From contig NC_087068.1 of NCBI RefSeq assembly GCF_963678635.1, forward strand, positions 58,947,896 through 59,011,895: a stretch of 64,000 nucleotides of DNA, read 5' to 3'. A model generated the notes under the pieces. That model was not told the DNA's origin, did no database searches, and saw nothing but the letters and a program-made list of their open reading frames with translations. Shown here piece after piece: positions 34,202 through 42,965 of the stretch. Every line of letters starts with the position of its first letter. Position 1 is the stretch's first letter. Made by a program: the position numbers and the translations under genes. Source of the stretch: Symsagittifera roscoffensis. Its lineage: Eukaryota > Xenacoelomorpha > Acoela > Convolutidae.

Positions 34202-37200
34202 ATGAGTTTAGACAAGTCAAGGATACCAAAACGAGGTAATAGCTCTAGGAAATTCATACCTGAAAAGCAAAGAAAAACGATGACCGATCCTTTTGTGGAT
34301 TGGATCAAGCGATCCCGGTCTGACAAAAGGGGGACGGTTTCAGGCAGGATGGTTGAAACGAGAAGTCAAAAGACCTCAGAAGAGCGAAGAGAACTGTTAG
34401 AAGTGGAGGTCAATACGGACCATAACATGAATGACAACCAGGAAGTAAATGAACTGGAAGGGAGAGGCAGAAGGCTGGCGAGTGAATCTACCCCGGTAGA
34501 ACAAGGCCATGATTTTGCCACTTCCACCGGGACATTGGATCGAGAGGAGATGTCGGAACTGTCCGACATCTCAACTGAGGTAGCGGCAACGAGAAGATCT
34601 CCGACAGACAACACTATGATGGCAAGCGGAACTGGGAAACAAACAACGTCATCATCATTCTCAGAAAGAATGAAGAACACCTTCGGGAACATCTTTCCAT
34701 TTAGCATGGGAGGAGGAGCAGGCAACGATGGTGAGTCCCAGGAGGAAGAAGATGAAGAGGAGCAAGGGAACTATGGATCTAAAGTCAGCCTCAATAGTTC
34801 AGTCCAAGAGAGTGAGGCACACGTCGGAAGAGAGACTGGAACCACGGACAAATTTGGTGTAGTGACAACTATAAGCAAAGAAGCAAACACACCAGGCCAG
34901 TCAAAAGACTTCACGATGAGGGCAAGTTCGGAGCAAGAACCTGGTGAGAATAGAACCAGAGGGCTCGGCAACGCGTTAAATGACCCCGAAACAAACAATG
35001 AAAAGACGTTGAGGCAGCGAGTCAAGGCCCGGATCTCGACAAGCACGAAGTTACCTGGGACCGACAGGGTTACACCACCACTAGTAACGCCACTGGTGGA
35101 TAACGGGGCAGCACTAGAGGAAGCCTTAAACAACATAGTGGACAGTTTAGGAGAACAAAACGAGCAAATGTCAATAAGGATGAGTGAACTAGAAAGAGCA
35201 GTTCACATTGAGAGAGAAAGGCTGCGGGAAGAACTAAACCGCAACAGAGAAGAAGTTGACAGGAGCGAAAAACGCTTGAAAGAGAGAACGGATGAACATA
35301 TGACGAGGAACTTGTCACGAATGACAAGAGAGGCGGAACAGAGGGAGTTACGCTTAAGAGCCGACATGGAGAAGTTAAGAACTCAGCAAGAGCAGTCTCT
35401 TGGGTCTCTTGACACAAAGATAGATGCGATGATGGAGAGGCGAACTCAGGCTATCATGGATAGGTTGGACGGGCTACTAAGCAGCAAGAGTGGACCAAAA
35501 GAAGGAGAACCGAATTCGGGAGGTCCCAGCAGGGAACCGAAAGTGAACTTCAATGAACATCAAAAGAGGAAAATGTATGGATCCACTAGAGGCAGGGGCA
35601 GTTCATCAGGCTATGCCACAAGGGGTAATGCAGCATGGGTCCCGAACAGTAGAGCAAATTCAACGGGGAACAGACAAACCTCTAACGAACGACCAACGCA
35701 AGGCACACATGCGACTGGGAGAAGTGATTCCGGCAACAGGGGGCATGCAAGCCCGAGGAGGAGTCACGTGGGCCAAGCGGGAAACGCTTACGGCGATTCG
35801 GATTGCAGGGATGCACCGCATACAGAGCCTTCGACGAGGTGTGAGGACACTCAAGCGGGACACTCAAGGGATGCTACGGCAATGGCCACAGCATTTGAAC
35901 CCCTGAACAGGTCTTTGGAGACATTCCTGACGCGGTTATCTAGAACCAATGAACGCAGTGAAAAGTCCAGAAGAGTCTTTAAGAAGCCAAGATGCTACAA
36001 AGACGAATCTGATGGCTGTATTGATACCTGGATAGAGGTAATGAAGCTGCATTTCGAGGAAGAAGACTTGTCTGAGAGACAGGAATGCAGCGCGCTCACC
36101 AGCAACTTAGAAGGGACAGCCCTGAACTGTGTCATAGCCAAGAAACAGTATCAACGTGACACTGCAGAGAAAATCTTCGAAATCTTGTTAAACCGTTTCG
36201 GATCAGGGGTGCAGGGGCACCAGGCGATGATGCGCTTCGAGAAACGGAGGCAACGGGAAGATGAAACCATAGACAAGTTTCTCGATGATTTGGAAATGCT
36301 GAGAAGACGCAGCCAACCGGATGAGTCAAACCGAAAGATGAACCTGGCCGTAGCCTCAAAATTCATCGATGGTGTGAAAAATGATGAACTTCGTACGATG
36401 CTAGCAACGCATTACACACCACTATCAACTAATGCGCCAACACCGGAGGAGTTGAGGCTCAAATCAAAAGAGTATCTGTTGTTGAAACCTCCTTCGAGAT
36501 CTGGATATTACAAGAACAATTATGGCAATTTTAACAACGGACCAGCAAACCAAGGGAACAATTGGTACAAACCGAGGGATGATATGGACAAGAGACGCTC
36601 TTGTGCTAATTGTAGTCCAACAGACCATCATGTGTCAGCATGCCCAGCTTACAAACAAGGCATGAAAGCAATAGGCTTTAGCCTCGAGGACGAAGATGCG
36701 TCAGAGTTGGACCATGAGGATTTCATGAGAGGTGTAATTGCGAAATTCGGCCCGAGGTGTTTCTTTTGCAACTTGGAAGGTCATTTTAAATCAGATTGTC
36801 CGCAATTCTGGGATGCAGTGGCAGACATCAAGCATCCAAGGCATGAAGAAGCTTTGTCAGGAGTGAAAGCAAGCAAGGCTCGACTTTTGAGCGAAGCAGA
36901 GGCACGCAAGAAGGACAAACCTCAAGAGCTGGCGGCAAAGAAAATGCAAGCGGTAACAGAAGAAGCACGTGAACCGGAACCAGCAACTGCGGCCGATGAC
37001 TTCAAGATCGATTATAAGGCAGCCGCAAAGGATGCTCTAAATAGAGTACAGCAGGAATTGGTGACGAAAGAGATCGAACAAAAAGTGAAACTTGAACTGG
37101 AAAAAGAAAAGCTTCAGGAGCAACTGAATACCTTCGAGGCAATGGAGTTCGAGGAGACGAAAACACCAAGCAGTTTAGATATGAAACTTAAAGTGATCTC

Positions 37201-38296
37201 CGGTAAGAGGTTCGGCATGGCGCCGCAGGGAAAGAAGATACAGTCGATAATCTCAGTGGCTGGACACCAGGTAATAAGAAATTTGAGTGAACCATCAGAG
37301 TTCACTTTAATGCATTTGGACACATATGCAGATTATCTGAGGCAGGTGGAGCCACGCACTGAGTCGAGAGCTGTGCGAGCACTACTAACGACGGGTGGCC
37401 CTCGCATGAAGAAACTTCATGGACGCTACTTGGAGGTCTATGGGCCGTATCAAATAATGCTGAACGTGGATGGAATCAGCATCTACACCAGGACTTACAT
37501 AACAACAGATGATGACCAAATGGGGCAGATCTATTTGGGTGAAGAGGAACTCAAAGTCCGCAGGATAGGCCATGACGCCATGATGGAACAAGACGCAGTA
37601 CATATTGGATATGAAGCAGATGTGACAGCACACCTGCTTGACACCAACGGAACAAAAATCGGAGTCACAGGGCTTCTGGACACAGGCGCGGTGGTGAGTG
37701 TGATGCCGATAAAAACCTGGGAAAGAATGGGCTTCACGCGGGAAGATCTGATTCTAACGAATCTCCGACTAGCCGCTGCAAATCGAGGAGCTATCTACGT
37801 AGCCGGAAGAACACTGGTAACGGTCCTTCACATGGGAGGACGGAACCTTTGGATGAGCTTCCTGGTGGTAGAGAATCTGGACGACGCCGACCAATTCATC
37901 TTGGGCAGAGATTTTGTCAGGAACTTTGACGTGATGATTGACTTGAACAACGGTCTAATACGGATTAGAAACCCGGACCGAAAGTATGTTAAGAGACCAA
38001 TTAATAGGATAATAACAGACGAGAATAAGGTACCAGTTTTTTTGGATAGAAAAGTAAAGTTACAACCAGGACAATCGTGTGTTAGAGTTATTGAGTGTGA
38101 AAACTTGAAACTGAAATTCATTATTTTAAACAATTCTTCGTGGGCGAGCTGTGCGAGTGTGGATAGAATTTCTGTGCAAATGAATAAAAATATCAAAAGG
38201 TTAGTACTGCAATCGCATTTTATTAATTTACTGCATAGAATTTGGAAATTTACTGCTAGTTATGGGGGAATTTTAAGATACAAATTTTCATCATAA
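34202..38296 (+). CDS. Retroelement Gag-protease polyprotein, pol lost
   Basis: 1,364 codons. Residues 1-300 are low-complexity and charged. About 306-425 is a strong coiled coil. About 587-740 is a retrotransposon-type Gag domain (WIEVMKLHFEEEDLSE onward). Two zinc knuckles follow at about 801 (CANCSPTDHHVSAC) and 853 (CFFCNLEGHFKSDC), both C-X2-C-X4-H-X4-C. A second coiled coil is at about 944-985. A retropepsin domain has its catalytic LLDTGA at about 1158-1163 and a downstream ILGRDF flap/psi-loop-like motif. After about residue 1,300 (38.1 kb) composition changes abruptly and the frame runs into unrelated AT-rich sequence. No reverse transcriptase or integrase follows. The ATG at 34,202 is the first in a long open frame. 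GC content is visibly higher than in the facing minus-strand element. Confidence 0.85.
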   Translation: MSLDKSRIPKRGNSSRKFIPEKQRKTMTDPFVDWIKRSRSDKRGTVSGRMVETRSQKTSEERRELLEVEVNTDHNMNDNQEVNELEGRGRRLASESTPVEQGHDFATSTGTLDREEMSELSDISTEVAATRRSPTDNTMMASGTGKQTTSSSFSERMKNTFGNIFPFSMGGGAGNDGESQEEEDEEEQGNYGSKVSLNSSVQESEAHVGRETGTTDKFGVVTTISKEANTPGQSKDFTMRASSEQEPGENRTRGLGNALNDPETNNEKTLRQRVKARISTSTKLPGTDRVTPPLVTPLVDNGAALEEALNNIVDSLGEQNEQMSIRMSELERAVHIERERLREELNRNREEVDRSEKRLKERTDEHMTRNLSRMTREAEQRELRLRADMEKLRTQQEQSLGSLDTKIDAMMERRTQAIMDRLDGLLSSKSGPKEGEPNSGGPSREPKVNFNEHQKRKMYGSTRGRGSSSGYATRGNAAWVPNSRANSTGNRQTSNERPTQGTHATGRSDSGNRGHASPRRSHVGQAGNAYGDSDCRDAPHTEPSTRCEDTQAGHSRDATAMATAFEPLNRSLETFLTRLSRTNERSEKSRRVFKKPRCYKDESDGCIDTWIEVMKLHFEEEDLSERQECSALTSNLEGTALNCVIAKKQYQRDTAEKIFEILLNRFGSGVQGHQAMMRFEKRRQREDETIDKFLDDLEMLRRRSQPDESNRKMNLAVASKFIDGVKNDELRTMLATHYTPLSTNAPTPEELRLKSKEYLLLKPPSRSGYYKNNYGNFNNGPANQGNNWYKPRDDMDKRRSCANCSPTDHHVSACPAYKQGMKAIGFSLEDEDASELDHEDFMRGVIAKFGPRCFFCNLEGHFKSDCPQFWDAVADIKHPRHEEALSGVKASKARLLSEAEARKKDKPQELAAKKMQAVTEEAREPEPATAADDFKIDYKAAAKDALNRVQQELVTKEIEQKVKLELEKEKLQEQLNTFEAMEFEETKTPSSLDMKLKVISGKRFGMAPQGKKIQSIISVAGHQVIRNLSEPSEFTLMHLDTYADYLRQVEPRTESRAVRALLTTGGPRMKKLHGRYLEVYGPYQIMLNVDGISIYTRTYITTDDDQMGQIYLGEEELKVRRIGHDAMMEQDAVHIGYEADVTAHLLDTNGTKIGVTGLLDTGAVVSVMPIKTWERMGFTREDLILTNLRLAAANRGAIYVAGRTLVTVLHMGGRNLWMSFLVVENLDDADQFILGRDFVRNFDVMIDLNNGLIRIRNPDRKYVKRPINRIITDENKVPVFLDRKVKLQPGQSCVRVIECENLKLKFIILNNSSWASCASVDRISVQMNKNIKRLVLQSHFINLLHRIWKFTASYGGILRYKFSS

Positions 38297-38550
38297 TTAG
38301 ATTTACTGCTGTTGGGGAAAATTTATAAATTAATTTACTGCATTGGTATTATATTTATTTAATTGTTGGTGCAAAAGTTTAATAGGGTCTTAAACAGTTT
38401 TGAAGAAGTTTGCTATTTTTTATTTTTCTTTTGTGAATTTTTCAGATGGTCTAGGATGAAGGCTAAAAATCTAAAGAAAACATGAATAAAGAATGGTGAG
38501 TTTTTAATATTTTAACTAGTTAGTGATATCATTTAATTCATACTTACCTG
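38297..38550. other. Junction between two convergent retroelements
   Basis: AT-rich, with TTTACTGC repeated several times at 38,170-38,340. On the minus strand it holds an A-rich tract (about 38,405-38,435) that could be a polypurine tract, and an AATAAA at about 38,350. This should be the 3' end (3' LTR) of the minus-strand element, but I found no matching copy near 53.8-55.3 kb. On the plus strand, TTTTTCAG then ATGG|GTGAG at 38,438-38,497 look like splice sites. Confidence 0.4.
38541..38550 (-). promoter_or_regulatory. Consensus splice donor after the last ORF
   Basis: Minus-strand CAG|GTAAGTATG with the cut between 38,548 and 38,547, immediately after the TAA stop of the 599-aa ORF (38,553-38,551). 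A near-perfect 5' splice site here suggests the element's 3' end is spliced, or that its transcript joins a downstream exon. Confidence 0.6.
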
Positions 38551-40350
38551 TTAGTCGTCGGGGAAAAAACCGTGGGGGAAGATGTCGTGAATTAGTTCTG
38601 AAGTGGTTAGTAGTTTAGCTAGAATGCGGATGATATTTTTAGTCTGAAGTAGTGGCCAAAGCAATTGAAGTGCCTTAATAGTGGTTAGTTCTTCAGTGCC
38701 TACTGCAAACTCATAAGGTGTGTTTTGGATTAAGTTATATAATTTGTGGTTAAATTTCGTGTTGTGGATGAATTCTAAAATTGGGATTTCTATAGGCTGT
38801 ACAAACTCGTGCGGGATAAGGAAGGGTCGGGATTCTTCGGCGTTGAAGGTCTTGGTGATGGGGCAGAAAATGTACATTTGGGTTATGGGGTCATAATTAC
38901 GAAGAATACCATGGAGGTTAGTGTCTTTAATACAATATGTGAAATTTAGGAAATACGGTGAAGTGTATTTTGAATTGATGAATTGAAAACGATGGTGTGG
39001 TTGTCTAGAGGGTGTGTGGAGGTCAAAGTGATTTTGGATGAAACGATAGTAACTGTATGTATGTGTTTGTTTAGTTCGCAACATAATATCATGTGAGCAG
39101 TGCAAATCTCTTTCGTGTGGTGCAAGGAAATGAAAGGTTAGTGAAAAGATTTGGAAGCGTTCTTTAAAACTTTCGTATGCTTGTGTGTTTGTTAGTGCTT
39201 CTGAAATAATGTGATCAAACTTTCGGTCGAAGATGTTTAGTGTAAATACATATGGTGTCTTGATGAAAAATTTCTCGGTGATTTGTGGATTAGCGAAGCG
39301 ATCGTCGTCTAAGAATTGATCTTGGTTAGCTCTAATGATGTTGTGATCGTAGTATTCTAGTGTATATTCATTAGCTCTAGGTGCAGTGTGTATTTTTAGT
39401 GATTTTTTATATCCAACGTAAGTAAACTGTCTAGCGGTTAGTGGTGTAGTTAGTCGATATAGCGTGTCTTTGTTTCGTTCTATATCGATGGAAGTGTTGG
39501 ATAAAGGTAAGCAAAGAGGGTTAGTGAAATGATAGTATGAGGTCCAAGAGAGAGTGGGCATTAAAACGTATTCATCTACAAAGTTGCGTGTTTCGTTAGC
39601 GTCGTGAGGGGTGTTTAAGGTGTATTGTGGAAACGAGGGTAAAGTGATAGCTAAAAAGTCTTTAGTGTTAGTATGCTGGGGGTGGTTGATGTATTCACGG
39701 GCTGTTCCTGGTTTTGCTGGGAAAGGATGGTTGGGGAATTTTCTTTTAAAAGTGCGGTAAGCTCTGTTAGTGTTTAGCGAAGATATAGTGGATGTGGATG
39801 ATGGTGTTAATGATTCAGTATAATTTGAAGAGGGTGTAGGGGGATTGGATGAATTTGTAGTGGAGGAGATTTGGTTTATGGTCGGGGTGTTAAGGTGGTA
39901 GGGTTGTTGTTGGAGGGTAATAAAATTATCTAATTCTGGGGAGATTCTGGGGGTGTCTGGAGAATGAGATGATTGGTCAGAATGGTATGAGGAGTAGGTT
40001 GGGGTAACTTGGGAAGCATAAGAGGGTGTGGGAGTGATTGGGTCAGGGTTAATGGATAATATGGGTTGAAAAGGGGGTTGAGAAAAATTAGAAGGGTTAT
40101 GAAAATTATTGGATGGGGATGGTTCTGAGTCGGCAAATTCATCGGGGGTTTCAATATTCGGGTTATTTAGCTGTGAGATGGAGTATAAAACTGAAATATG
40201 TGAGTTAGTGTCGGAATTCATGCCTGATGTTACATTGCTAGATGGAAAATCGGGTGGCGGGAAAGCAAAAAGTGGTATTATTGGGAATGTAGAGGTAAGA
40301 TTGGTTGGGTGGGAATTTGATCGGTGTAGTGATCCAAGTTGGCGGCTCAT
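38551..40350 (-). CDS. 599-aa accessory protein of unknown function
   Basis: I do not recognise this protein. Residues about 1-230 are a disordered Ser/Thr/Asn/Pro-rich stretch; residues about 240-599 look globular, rich in Phe, Tyr, His and Asn. There is no signal peptide, membrane segment or known catalytic motif. The ATG overlaps the stop of the envelope gene as ATGA (40,350-40,347), so translation could be coupled by termination-reinitiation. The stop lies three bases before a consensus splice donor. Position after env and shared composition suggest a virion-associated or regulatory accessory protein, which is inference. The disordered-then-globular plan resembles that of the AUG-less frame at 42,953-44,089. 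Confidence 0.8.
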   Translation of the reverse strand: MSRQLGSLHRSNSHPTNLTSTFPIIPLFAFPPPDFPSSNVTSGMNSDTNSHISVLYSISQLNNPNIETPDEFADSEPSPSNNFHNPSNFSQPPFQPILSINPDPITPTPSYASQVTPTYSSYHSDQSSHSPDTPRISPELDNFITLQQQPYHLNTPTINQISSTTNSSNPPTPSSNYTESLTPSSTSTISSLNTNRAYRTFKRKFPNHPFPAKPGTAREYINHPQHTNTKDFLAITLPSFPQYTLNTPHDANETRNFVDEYVLMPTLSWTSYYHFTNPLCLPLSNTSIDIERNKDTLYRLTTPLTARQFTYVGYKKSLKIHTAPRANEYTLEYYDHNIIRANQDQFLDDDRFANPQITEKFFIKTPYVFTLNIFDRKFDHIISEALTNTQAYESFKERFQIFSLTFHFLAPHERDLHCSHDIMLRTKQTHTYSYYRFIQNHFDLHTPSRQPHHRFQFINSKYTSPYFLNFTYCIKDTNLHGILRNYDPITQMYIFCPITKTFNAEESRPFLIPHEFVQPIEIPILEFIHNTKFNHKLYNLIQNTPYEFAVGTEELTTIKALQLLWPLLQTKNIIRILAKLLTTSELIHDIFPHGFFPDD

Positions 40351-42965
40351 CGTGGGCTAAAAAAATGATTATTTTGAGACTGAAAAGCGGTGGTATGGGG
40401 TTGTTCAATAATTTGTTCATAAGTATTATCATCTTGTGGCTGGTGTGTCATTATATGTTGGACGGGACTTTGTGATGTGGTGAGTCGAAAATTTGGGTTA
40501 TGTGTGATGGCTAAATTTCGAAAATTTCGTGGGACTAGGGATAGTGGATGGTTATTTGGTAAGGGTGGTAATTGTGGTGCCGTTGGCGTTATGTCTACAT
40601 TGTTATGTTCTTCGTCGTATGTATTTTGTCGTGTTGTTATTTTTGTGTTATATTCTTTTATTTGTGCGTCTAAAAGAATTTTGTTTATAGATGTGGAAAA
40701 GATTCCAAAAAATCCTGCAAAGAGTATGCGTGCTACGCTTGCCTGTCTGTTTACTTGTGTGTGTATAGCACATGTATTGTAGATTCCTTTTAAGAGTGAG
40801 AAAAGAAATCCAATAAAGTTAAACATTGCGTATAAAATAGTCAATTTTTCTAAGATGTAGTAGGGCCATCCTAGAAAATCAAGGATCTCATTTTTGAGTG
40901 TAACAAAGCTAAAAATGTTGATTGGTGATATATCTTGGGGACGGTATTTTTCGCCGTTTAGATATATGTAATCTTTAATGTCTTTAAAATATCCGCTATA
41001 GTCTTGCGTGTAGATATCGGCAAATCCTGCGGTTTCTGCAAGTTTGCGTAAGTTTTGGTCAATTGATTGTCTTTGTATAGTGTCCATTTGTGTTAATAAT
41101 TCTTGGAATTGTTGTGTTCTAATGTGATGTTGAATATCTGATTTTGAATAGATTCCTATTGATTGTAAGTCTATATTTGGGTTTCGAGCGATAGCGCGAA
41201 TGCTTTCTGGTGAAAATTTTTTGAGTGATTGCATTAATGTGGGATATGGAGTGAGAAGATAATATTTATTTTCATCAGGGTTTAGTTGTACTACATTGTG
41301 GCTGTTTTCTGATCCACATGGGACTGCGGTATCCCAGAAATAGGTTCTTCGTGAAAGTGTATCCACGAAATGTACTTTATTCTTATAAAAGATAGGGATT
41401 CTTTTATAACATCGTTTATCTTCAAAAACGTATAGTGGTGATACTTTTTTAGTACAAGTATAAAACCATAAGATGTTTCCTTCGTAGTCTAAAAAATTTG
41501 ATCTATTTCCTGATAATAAGTATCCTGCGTAGGGTATTTTTAATACTGCTAGTGCAAGTGATTGTAATATTTGTGTTCGTTCTAATTCGCATAGTTGGTG
41601 TAGTGTTTCTAATTCGGAGAGTGACATTTCTTGAAAAATGCGGCTAATTGTATAGTCTAGTTTCATATCCAAATGAATATCATAGTGGATATTACCGAAA
41701 TATGTAGTATTCATTAGTGATAATTCTTGTAAGCGTGTGCTTCTGGTGTCATAAGGTTTTAGATGTCCACCAGGTTGTCCGTTGCTTTTTTCAAAATTAA
41801 CTGGTATATAGGATGTTCCTTCGTTTAGAGGATGACCTGTGGCATATGGGTCGATTTTTACTTTTCCAGTGGTCATGTCGAATCCTTTTTCGTATTCAAC
41901 TAATATTTCAGAGTATTGTGTTCTGTGAAGTGGATTCCTGTATTTACATGCAAGTTCTGTTTCTTGATATATTTGAAATCGTGTCAATTTATTTTCTATA
42001 TTGTCTATGTTTCTAAAATCGGAACTTAGTTTGCGTGATGGATGGACTTGTTCATAAGGAATTGATTGTATGAAATATTTTTCGTGAAATTTTATCATAC
42101 GAGCGTGTATTTTTGCTACTTGAAATGTTGTACATGTATCTTCGGGGAACCAAACAATTGTTGCTTGTGTTCTCGTTGTAGGGTCGCAATAACCTTGATC
42201 ATTTTTACAAGGTAGTCGGATTCCTTGATAGATCATTGTATTATCAGATAAATCTCGTGTGAGTTGTATTTTTTCGAGTTGTATTTTCCAATCGAAAAAC
42301 ATTATTTCTTGATATCCTTTATTTTTCGTGTCTGCTTTGCAGTTTGATGGGTTATTTATACCAATGTGTGGTATCCAATGTTTATCATGTAGGTCATAGG
42401 TTAATCGTCCGTGTGCGCCGTTATACGGGTATTTTTCGTCTAGTTTTATATGTCCTTGATGTCTTTCAAGTTGTGATTGATGTACAGAGTCTGGAAAAAC
42501 TTGAAAATTAACTAACTTTCTTTGGGAGTTTTTATTTTGTGTGATGTTTAGTCTAAGTAATTCATTTTTACAATCGTCGGGATTGAGATGTAAAAGACGT
42601 TCTATATTACTTTGATAGAATGATTCATGGTCAAGTCGGTTTTTGTTTCCGTTCGAGACTTGTGAACAATGTACTTTCTTTTCGGAAAATGTCGCTGTGA
42701 ATTTATAACCTGTAACTGTTGTTGCTCGGGCTTTTGAATAGAGTGTTGCTATTATATCTGTGGTTTCTATAGCTTGTGGTTCTGTTTCACATTGTGATAC
42801 TTGATTTATTGCATATTTGTGTAATGTTTTTTGTTCATTTTCTTCGCAATCGTAATGTGTTACTAATAAATCTTGTGGTCCTGTACGAGGGGAAGGGTTT
42901 ATGTTTTGATTTGAGGTTACTAGAAAAGGGAGTTGAAGAAAAATTAATAATTTTAGAATATACAT
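40347..42965 (-). CDS. env: Envelope-like transmembrane glycoprotein
   Basis: 872 aa. It starts with a clear signal peptide (MYILKLLIFLQLPFLV, about 1-18). A long ectodomain follows with many cysteines and at least three N-glycosylation sequons. A hydrophobic anchor lies at about 700-725 (LTILYAMFNFIGFLFSLL), a second hydrophobic stretch at about 742-758, and a ~110-residue Pro/Asn/Gln-rich cytoplasmic tail closes the protein. The position after pol and the topology are those of retroviral or errantivirus Env, which would mediate particle entry and membrane fusion. The spacing of cysteines and aromatic residues at about 505-590 reminds me of class III-type fusion glycoproteins of some negative-strand-virus-like env genes captured by retroelements, but this is a weak impression. 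The start overlaps the preceding AUG-less frame by 13 nt; the stop overlaps the next ORF as ATGA. No internal stops. Confidence 0.75.
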   Translation of the reverse strand: MYILKLLIFLQLPFLVTSNQNINPSPRTGPQDLLVTHYDCEENEQKTLHKYAINQVSQCETEPQAIETTDIIATLYSKARATTVTGYKFTATFSEKKVHCSQVSNGNKNRLDHESFYQSNIERLLHLNPDDCKNELLRLNITQNKNSQRKLVNFQVFPDSVHQSQLERHQGHIKLDEKYPYNGAHGRLTYDLHDKHWIPHIGINNPSNCKADTKNKGYQEIMFFDWKIQLEKIQLTRDLSDNTMIYQGIRLPCKNDQGYCDPTTRTQATIVWFPEDTCTTFQVAKIHARMIKFHEKYFIQSIPYEQVHPSRKLSSDFRNIDNIENKLTRFQIYQETELACKYRNPLHRTQYSEILVEYEKGFDMTTGKVKIDPYATGHPLNEGTSYIPVNFEKSNGQPGGHLKPYDTRSTRLQELSLMNTTYFGNIHYDIHLDMKLDYTISRIFQEMSLSELETLHQLCELERTQILQSLALAVLKIPYAGYLLSGNRSNFLDYEGNILWFYTCTKKVSPLYVFEDKRCYKRIPIFYKNKVHFVDTLSRRTYFWDTAVPCGSENSHNVVQLNPDENKYYLLTPYPTLMQSLKKFSPESIRAIARNPNIDLQSIGIYSKSDIQHHIRTQQFQELLTQMDTIQRQSIDQNLRKLAETAGFADIYTQDYSGYFKDIKDYIYLNGEKYRPQDISPINIFSFVTLKNEILDFLGWPYYILEKLTILYAMFNFIGFLFSLLKGIYNTCAIHTQVNRQASVARILFAGFFGIFSTSINKILLDAQIKEYNTKITTRQNTYDEEHNNVDITPTAPQLPPLPNNHPLSLVPRNFRNLAITHNPNFRLTTSQSPVQHIMTHQPQDDNTYEQIIEQPHTTAFQSQNNHFFSPR

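Noticed and set aside
34366-37737. Several 60-120-codon frames antisense to the Gag-protease ORF
   Set aside because: Shadow frames of a GC-richer coding strand; none has a motif of its own.
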